A stretch of DNA of 64,000 nucleotides. Origin: Natroniella sulfidigena (GTDB taxonomy: Bacteria > Bacillota > Halanaerobiia > Halobacteroidales > Halobacteroidaceae). The stretch's first letter is position 1. Every line of letters starts with the position of its first letter. Shown here in pieces: positions 58,684-64,000 of the stretch. Below the pieces are notes generated by a model. It did not search any database, had not been told where the DNA came from, and worked only from the letters and a program-made list of their open reading frames with translations. The stretch spans positions 1 to 64,000 of the forward strand of contig NZ_JALKBY010000005.1 of assembly GCF_023223645.1 (NCBI RefSeq). The letters run 5' to 3'. A program made the position numbers and the translations under genes.

Positions 58684-59847
58684 ATGCTTCAGGAAGAAAT
58701 TACAAATAAAAGGGTTGGAATTATTGGTGGGGGCCAACTAGGAAAGATGATGATCTTAGAGGCTAAGAAGATGGACTTTGAAGTTATTATCTTAGACCCT
58801 AGTTCTGACTGTCCTGCTAGTAGTATTGCTGATCAACAGATTGTTGCTCAATTTGATGACCAGCAAGCAATTAAGCAGTTAGCTGACCAGTCTGATGTTG
58901 TAACTTATGAATTTGAGCATATTAATGTTGAGATCTTAAAGCGATTAGAGAAGCAAGGTTATCAAACCTATCCGACACCGACCAGTTTAGAAGTTATTCA
59001 AGATAAATATCAGCAAAAAAAGAAGTTGTTTACAGCAGATCTTCCTGTACCTGAGTTTAAGAAGGTCAGTACAGTAAAAGAGATTAAAGAGGTGGCTGAT
59101 CAATTTGGTTATCCTGTAATGTTAAAGAGTTGTACTGGTGGTTATGATGGCAAAGGTAATGCTTTAATTAATGAAGAAGCTGAGGTTGAATCAGCCTATC
59201 AGGAGTTAGGGGAAGGCCAACAACCATTGATGGCAGAACAATTTATTCCGTTTACTAAAGAAATATCTGTGATTATCTGTCGTGATACGGCTGGTAAGAG
59301 AGTAGTTTATCCAATTGCAGAAAATGAGCATCAAAATAGTATCTTAATTGAGACTAAGGTTCCTGCTCAAATTACAGAAGAAGTAAAGAAAGAAGCAATA
59401 GAGTTGGCCCGGCAGGTGATTGATGTTTTTGCAGGGGTTGGTATCTTCTGTATTGAGATGTTTACGACTGAAAACGGGGAAGTACTAATTAATGAGATAG
59501 CACCTCGTCCTCACAACTCAGGGCATTATAGTATTGAAGGGGGTATTACCTCTCAATTTGAACAACATATTAGGGCAATTACAGGTTTACCATTAGGGCC
59601 AACGACTTTATTGCGACCGATAGTGATGCGGAATTTACTAGGAGGTAAACAAGAAGGTCAAGCAGTGGTTGATGGAATTGAGGATGCTTTACAAGTTCCA
59701 GAGACTAAAGTTCATATTTATGGTAAACAAGAGTCTTATTATGAACGGAAGATGGGCCATCTTACTGTGATGGCAGATGATGTAGAGCAAGCAGCTGAAC
59801 GGGCGAGTAAAGCTGAGAGCTTGATTCAAATTAGGGGGAGTAATTAG
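58684..59847 (+). CDS. purK: N5-carboxyaminoimidazole ribonucleotide synthetase
   Basis: ATP-grasp enzyme making N5-CAIR from AIR and bicarbonate. 387 aa: VGIIGGGQLGKMMILEAKKM, MLKSCTGGYDGKGN, and EIAPRPHNSGHYSIEGG. ATG with GGAGG. Works with PurE downstream. Confidence 0.96.
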   Translation: MLQEEITNKRVGIIGGGQLGKMMILEAKKMDFEVIILDPSSDCPASSIADQQIVAQFDDQQAIKQLADQSDVVTYEFEHINVEILKRLEKQGYQTYPTPTSLEVIQDKYQQKKKLFTADLPVPEFKKVSTVKEIKEVADQFGYPVMLKSCTGGYDGKGNALINEEAEVESAYQELGEGQQPLMAEQFIPFTKEISVIICRDTAGKRVVYPIAENEHQNSILIETKVPAQITEEVKKEAIELARQVIDVFAGVGIFCIEMFTTENGEVLINEIAPRPHNSGHYSIEGGITSQFEQHIRAITGLPLGPTTLLRPIVMRNLLGGKQEGQAVVDGIEDALQVPETKVHIYGKQESYYERKMGHLTVMADDVEQAAERASKAESLIQIRGSN

Positions 59848-59880
59848 TAACTGGTGACTAGTAATTAGTAACTAGTTAAA
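59841..59880. repeat. Heptamer repeat, single arm (element 9)
   Basis: TTAGTAA CTGGTGA CTAGTAA TTAGTAA CTAGTTA units start at the purK stop codon. No matching right arm is seen before purE, so it is probably a partial element. Confidence 0.65.
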
Positions 59881-59948
59881 GTCAAAATTCGAAAATGTCA
59901 AACAACTTATTTTAGAGTTAGAGCCTTATAAATAGAGGAGGATTTAAA

Positions 59949-60464
59949 ATGGAGCCAACTGTAGGAATTATTATGGGTAGTGATTCAGATTTACCGGTGA
60001 TGAAAGAAGCAGCAAAGATCTTAGATCAGTTTGAAGTTGAGTATGAGTTGACAGTTGTATCTGCTCACCGAACGCCTGAGCGGTTATACAATTATGCAGA
60101 GTCAGCTAAGGAGAAAGGAATAGATGTGATTATTGCTGGAGCAGGAGGAGCGGCTCACTTGCCAGGGATGGTAGCTTCGATCACTACAGTTCCAGTTATT
60201 GGGGTGCCAGTTAAGACTTCTACTTTAAACGGGGTTGATTCTTTACATTCAATTGTTCAGATGCCAGGAGGAGTTCCTGTAGCTACGGTAGCTATTAATG
60301 GGGCTAAGAATGCTGGTTTATTGGCATTACAGGTTTTAGGGGTGGCAGATCAAAAGATTAGTCAGCAGTTAAAGGATTATAAAGAAAATCTAAGGACTAA
60401 AGTAGAACAGACAGCAGCAGAAGTTGAAGAGTTAGGTTATCAAGATTATTTAGAACAGAACTAG
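59949..60464 (+). CDS. purE: N5-CAIR mutase (class I)
   Basis: Converts N5-CAIR to CAIR. 171 aa: [29 protein letters not shown], and [17 protein letters not shown]. Presence of purK upstream supports the bacterial class I type. ATG with GAGGAGG. Confidence 0.96.
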   Translation: MEPTVGIIMGSDSDLPVMKEAAKILDQFEVEYELTVVSAHRTPERLYNYAESAKEKGIDVIIAGAGGAAHLPGMVASITTVPVIGVPVKTSTLNGVDSLHSIVQMPGGVPVATVAINGAKNAGLLALQVLGVADQKISQQLKDYKENLRTKVEQTAAEVEELGYQDYLEQN

Positions 60465-60528
60465 AAATATTTATAATAATAAATCAGGAATAAGTGCCGT
60501 AAAGTTGAGACGAGGGAGTGAAGTAATT

Positions 60529-61926
60529 ATGATTAAACGTGATATCTTTGAGAATATAAGTCCATTAGATCATCGCTATTCCTTACGAGAAGAGGAGTTT
60601 AAAGAGTATGGTAAGTTCTTATCTGAACGGGCCAAAATAGAATACCAAGCAACAGTAGAGGTAGCTTTAGTTAAGGCCTTAGCTAAGAATGGAATCTGTA
60701 GTAATCAAGTTGCTCAAGAAATAGCAGATGCTGCTGAGCAGATAACTCCTCAGGAGGTTTATCAAGAGGAGAAGAAGACGAAGCATAATATTCGAGCTTT
60801 GGTCAACTGTTTACAGAGGAAGGTTAGTGAGGAAGCAAAGCCATATGTTCACTTTACAACGACATCTTTTGATATAGTCGATACTGCCAATTCATTACGC
60901 TATAAAGAGTGTATGGCAGAGTTGATTGTACCTACTTTATTGGAGCTAGAAGAGGTACTAATGGAGATTGCTATGCGAGAGAAGGAGACGATTCAGGTTG
61001 GTAGAACTCATGGACAGCATGCAGTACCGATTACTTTTGGGTTTGCGGTTGCTGAGTATGTCAGTAGGTTGGGAAATCGGATTGAAGCAGTCGAAAAGAC
61101 TGGTCAACAGTTAAAAGGAAAGATTGCTGGAGCAGTTGGTGCTTATAATGCTAGTCATTTATTCTTTGAAGCCCCAGAGAAATTTGAAAGTGATGTCTTA
61201 GCAGAGCTAGGGATGGAGGCTGGTACACACTCAACCCAGATTGTTGAACCAGAGTATTTAGCTGACTTTGTTCATGCTTTAACTTCTTGTTTTGGGGTTT
61301 TAGCAAGCTTCAGTGATGATATGCGTCATTTACAACGTTCAGAAATTGGAGAGGTAGGAGAACATTTTGGTAAAGATCAGGTTGGTTCTTCAACGATGCC
61401 TCATAAAAGAAATCCAATCAATTATGAAAATGTAAAGAGTCTATGGAAGCAGTTTATGCCACGGATGGTTACAGTTTATCAAGACCAGTTATCTGAACAT
61501 CAGCGAGATTTGACAAACTCGGCTTCGAGCCGTTTTATTCCTGAGATAATAGTCGGTTTATTATCGGCAACGAATCGGTTGATCAGAGTCTGTAAGAAGT
61601 TAGTAGTTGATTATGATAATCTGGAGAAGAATTTTGACCAGAATAAAGAGATGGTAGTAGCAGAACCACTTTATATCTTGTTAGCTTCACTAGGTCATCC
61701 TGATGCTCATGAAGCAGTTAGAAAATTGACTTTAAAAGCACAACAAACTGACCAATCATTACGAGAGTTGATTCAAACTGAATCTGAATTGGAATCATAC
61801 TGGAAAGAGTTATCTGAGAAGCAACAGGAGTTATTGATCAATCCAGAGAAGTATACAGGTATTTCTGCTCGAAAAACAGAACAGGTCGTTGCTTATTGGC
61901 AAGAAAGATTAGGATTTGGGGGTTAA
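60529..61926 (+). CDS. purB: Adenylosuccinate lyase, second type
   Basis: A 465-aa fumarase-superfamily lyase inside the IMP operon. Motifs: TTTSFDIVDTANSLRY, GRTHGQHAVPITFGFAVAEY and signature GSSTMPHKRNPINYEN near residue 285. Clearly different from the lyase at 48100 (longer, different loops). ATG 60529 has GGGAG 10 nt upstream; an earlier TTG lacks one. Between purE and purC, cleavage of SAICAR is its likely main task. Confidence 0.88.
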   Translation: MIKRDIFENISPLDHRYSLREEEFKEYGKFLSERAKIEYQATVEVALVKALAKNGICSNQVAQEIADAAEQITPQEVYQEEKKTKHNIRALVNCLQRKVSEEAKPYVHFTTTSFDIVDTANSLRYKECMAELIVPTLLELEEVLMEIAMREKETIQVGRTHGQHAVPITFGFAVAEYVSRLGNRIEAVEKTGQQLKGKIAGAVGAYNASHLFFEAPEKFESDVLAELGMEAGTHSTQIVEPEYLADFVHALTSCFGVLASFSDDMRHLQRSEIGEVGEHFGKDQVGSSTMPHKRNPINYENVKSLWKQFMPRMVTVYQDQLSEHQRDLTNSASSRFIPEIIVGLLSATNRLIRVCKKLVVDYDNLEKNFDQNKEMVVAEPLYILLASLGHPDAHEAVRKLTLKAQQTDQSLRELIQTESELESYWKELSEKQQELLINPEKYTGISARKTEQVVAYWQERLGFGG

Positions 61927-61929
61927 AGG

Positions 61930-62637
61930 ATGGAAAAAAAAGAGATGTTGTACGAAGGAAAAGCTAAAAGGGTTTATAGTACTGCTGAGCAGGATCAGGT
62001 AATTGTAGAGTATAAAGATGATGCTACCGCTTTTGATGGGGAGAAAAAGGGCCAAATTTTAGAAAAAGGTAGGTTGAATGCTAAAATCTCAACTATCTTT
62101 TTTGAGTTGTTAGAAGAAAATGGCATTCCAACTCACTTGATTAAGGAGTTGACTGAAACTGAGGTATTAGTTAAGAAGTTAGATATTATTTTAGTAGAGG
62201 TTGTAGTCAGAAATATAGCAACAGGTAGTTTGGCTGAACGGTTAGGTTTAGAAGAAGGGGTTGAATTAAATCAACCGGTCTTAGAGTTTTATTATAAGGA
62301 TGATCAGTTGGGTGATCCATTAATTAATCGTTATCATATTTATGCTCAACAATTGGCAACTGCAGAAGAGATAGCAGAGATTGAAGAGTTGGCTTTAAAG
62401 ATTAATCAGATTTTAATTGAGTTTTTAGCAGAGCGAGGGATTGATCTAATAGATTTTAAGTTGGAGTTTGGGAAAGATGAGGAAGGTCAGATTTATTTAG
62501 CTGATGAAATTTCTCCAGATACTTGTCGTCTTTGGGATAGTGAGACCAAAAAGAAGCTGGATAAGGATCGTTTTCGACGTGATTTAGGAGAAGTAGAAGC
62601 GGCTTATTATGAAATTTTAGAAAGAGTTAGCGGTTAG
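61930..62637 (+). CDS. purC: SAICAR synthetase
   Basis: Phosphoribosylaminoimidazole-succinocarboxamide synthase, 235 aa: [40 protein letters not shown] and [20 protein letters not shown]. It starts 3 bp after the second purB stop. Confidence 0.96.
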   Translation: MEKKEMLYEGKAKRVYSTAEQDQVIVEYKDDATAFDGEKKGQILEKGRLNAKISTIFFELLEENGIPTHLIKELTETEVLVKKLDIILVEVVVRNIATGSLAERLGLEEGVELNQPVLEFYYKDDQLGDPLINRYHIYAQQLATAEEIAEIEELALKINQILIEFLAERGIDLIDFKLEFGKDEEGQIYLADEISPDTCRLWDSETKKKLDKDRFRRDLGEVEAAYYEILERVSG

Positions 62638-62665
62638 TAAAAAACAATGAATAGATAATAGTGAA

Positions 62666-62693
62666 ATATTGTGGCACTTTTGTGCCACAATAT
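62666..62693 (+). promoter_or_regulatory. Strong hairpin between purC and purF
   Basis: ATATTGTGGCAC pairs perfectly with GTGCCACAATAT around TTTT. No T tract follows, so it is more likely an mRNA stability or processing element than a terminator. Confidence 0.6.
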
Positions 62694-62695
62694 AG

Positions 62696-62837
62696 TTGAC
62701 AGTTTACGGTTTACAGTTTACAGTTAAAGGTCAAAACATTAAAAAATTAAGATCTCTAAAACTCTTATATAATCATTAGTAAGTTTTATGGTTTTAATGG
62801 TCTTAACTGTCAACTGTCAACTGTTCACTGTATACTG
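62696..62837. repeat. Heptamer inverted-arm repeat element 10
   Basis: Left arm TTGACAG TTTACGG TTTACAG TTTACAG TTAAAGG; right arm AACTGTC AACTGTC AACTGTT CACTGTA TACTG (from 62815). An additional remnant of another left-arm type (AATGAAT AGATAAT AGTGAAA, 62646-62666) precedes the hairpin at 62666. Confidence 0.85.
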
Positions 62838-62856
62838 ATATAAAGGGGAGGAAGAG

Positions 62857-64000
62857 ATGAAAAAAGATTATTCACTCCATAATAAAGATTTATCTGATAA
62901 GATGGAAGAGGAATGTGGTGTCTTTGGAATCTATGCTAATAAAAAAGTGGATGTATCTAATTTAAGCTATTTAGGTCTTCATGCTTTACAGCATCGTGGC
63001 CAAGAGAGTGCAGGGATTTGTGTTAATCATAAAGGTGAATTTAGAAATTATAAAGATATGGGATTGGTTACTAATGTATTTGATGAAGAGAAGTTAGCAG
63101 AATTAACTGGGGAGATGGCAATTGGTCATGTCCGTTATTCAACGACAGGTTCTAGTTTATTAGCTAATGCTCAACCATTATTGATCAATTCGATCAAGGG
63201 AGATCTTGCTCTTGCTCATAATGGTAATTTGGTCAATAGTGCTGAAATGAGGGCTAACTTAGAACAACAAGGCTCTATTTTCCATTCAACGCTTGATACA
63301 GAGGTAATAGCTCATCTAGTAGCTCGTTCATTTAAAGATAACATTATAGAAGCTTTTACTCATAGCCTACAACAGATTAGAGGGGCGTACAGTATTGTTG
63401 CGATGACTGAAGATAGTTTAATAGCAGCTAGAGACCCGCATGGTTTTCGACCACTGTCTATAGGTAAGTTAGGGGATAGTTATGTTGTTGCTTCAGAAAG
63501 CTGTGCTTTTGATATTATTGGGGCTAAGTTAATCAGAGATGTTAATCCAGGAGAGATGGTAATTATCAATGAAGATGGGGTTAATAGTATCTATTATGGG
63601 GAGCGAGAGTTAAATAACTTCTGTGTCTTTGAATTTATCTATTTTGCTCGACCAGATAGTGTGATTGGAGGACAGAGTGTTCACTTGGCCCGTCGAGAGA
63701 TGGGGCGACAGTTGGCTAAGGAGATGGAAGTGGAAGCTGATTTAGTAATTCCTGTTCCTAGTTCTGGAATTCCAGCTGCATTAGGTTTTGCTGAGGAGTC
63801 AGGAATTCCTTATGAGCAAGGGATTTTAAGGAATAAGTATGTTGGTCGAACTTTTATCCAACCGACTCAAGAGATCAGAAATTTAAAGGTCAAGATCAAG
63901 TTAAATCCAATCAAGGAGATTATCAAAGGTAAGAAAGTTGTTTTAATAGATGATTCGATTGTGAGAGGAACAACGAGTAAACTAATTATTAAAGCTGTTA
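62857..64000 (+). CDS. purF: Amidophosphoribosyltransferase (cut by the window end)
   Basis: First committed enzyme of purine synthesis, transferring glutamine ammonia to PRPP. It has the Ntn glutaminase domain (EEECGVFGIYANK, with nucleophile Cys after a propeptide of about 19 residues; LQHRGQESAGICV; VRYSTTGSS) and the phosphoribosyltransferase domain up to VVLIDDSIVRGTTSKLI. The 381 codons seen lack the C-terminus. ATG with GGGGAGG. Last gene seen in the operon. Confidence 0.95.
   Translation, partial: MKKDYSLHNKDLSDKMEEECGVFGIYANKKVDVSNLSYLGLHALQHRGQESAGICVNHKGEFRNYKDMGLVTNVFDEEKLAELTGEMAIGHVRYSTTGSSLLANAQPLLINSIKGDLALAHNGNLVNSAEMRANLEQQGSIFHSTLDTEVIAHLVARSFKDNIIEAFTHSLQQIRGAYSIVAMTEDSLIAARDPHGFRPLSIGKLGDSYVVASESCAFDIIGAKLIRDVNPGEMVIINEDGVNSIYYGERELNNFCVFEFIYFARPDSVIGGQSVHLARREMGRQLAKEMEVEADLVIPVPSSGIPAALGFAEESGIPYEQGILRNKYVGRTFIQPTQEIRNLKVKIKLNPIKEIIKGKKVVLIDDSIVRGTTSKLIIKAV

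Overview
The window looks like the replication-origin region of a low-GC, anaerobic, spore-forming Firmicute. A halophilic fermenter of the Halanaerobiales (Halobacteroidaceae-like) is the best guess. The basis is the AT-rich sequence, an NAD(P)-linked [FeFe]-hydrogenase with its maturases, sporulation-associated genes (yyaC, a LonC-type protease), a glycine-betaine transporter and the Firmicute order dnaA-dnaN-rlbA-recF-remB-gyrB-gyrA. The species assignment is inference.

Layout. (1) 1-10250: the leftward replication block gyrA, gyrB, remB, a DciA-like gene, recF, rlbA, dnaN and dnaA. An origin with DnaA boxes, a TAG-repeat DnaA-trio and an AT-rich stretch lies between dnaN and dnaA. A second box cluster lies upstream of dnaA. 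Strong leftward promoters at the left edge suggest an rRNA operon outside the window. (2) 10250-19115: rightward rnpA-yidD-yidC-khpB, then mnmE with two tandem mnmG paralogues and rsmG, then a parB-family gene with an adjoining parS-like site. rpmH is absent from its usual place. (3) 19115-31530: a hydrogenase region. A fused ferredoxin/[FeFe]-hydrogenase-like/sigma-54 activator precedes an Hnd-type hydrogenase operon that has a sigma-54 promoter and phased upstream repeats. The maturases HydG, HydE (with an N-terminal DUF3343 domain) and HydF follow, then a cysteine desulfurase. (4) 31560-44940: membrane and envelope genes, yyaC, an MscS channel, ychF, rpsF-ssb-rpsR with an S6:S18-type leader, rplI, lonC and dnaB. 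(5) 45180-47935: an Agr-like quorum-sensing locus with two paralogous membrane proteins, a Spo0B-type kinase, AgrB and a short AgrD that is easy to miss. (6) 48000-56740: purB, purA, gdhA, a glycine-betaine ABC transporter with an apparent attenuator, and an orphan lipoprotein. (7) 56800-64000: the purine operon purD-purK-purE-purB2-purC-purF (truncated), preceded by tandem guanine and PRPP riboswitches.

A striking feature is a dispersed family of intergenic elements with inverted arms built from 6- or 7-bp tandem units around an AT-rich core. I see about ten. One lies inside a peripheral stem of the PRPP riboswitch. Others supply the last codons of the genes they follow. The best candidates for something not well described are the hydrogenase-like sigma-54 sensor circuit, the repeat family with its riboswitch insertion, the tandem MnmG pair, the DUF3343-HydE fusion and the Agr locus with a possible split receptor. 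No rRNA, tRNA, CRISPR array or intact insertion sequence was seen.
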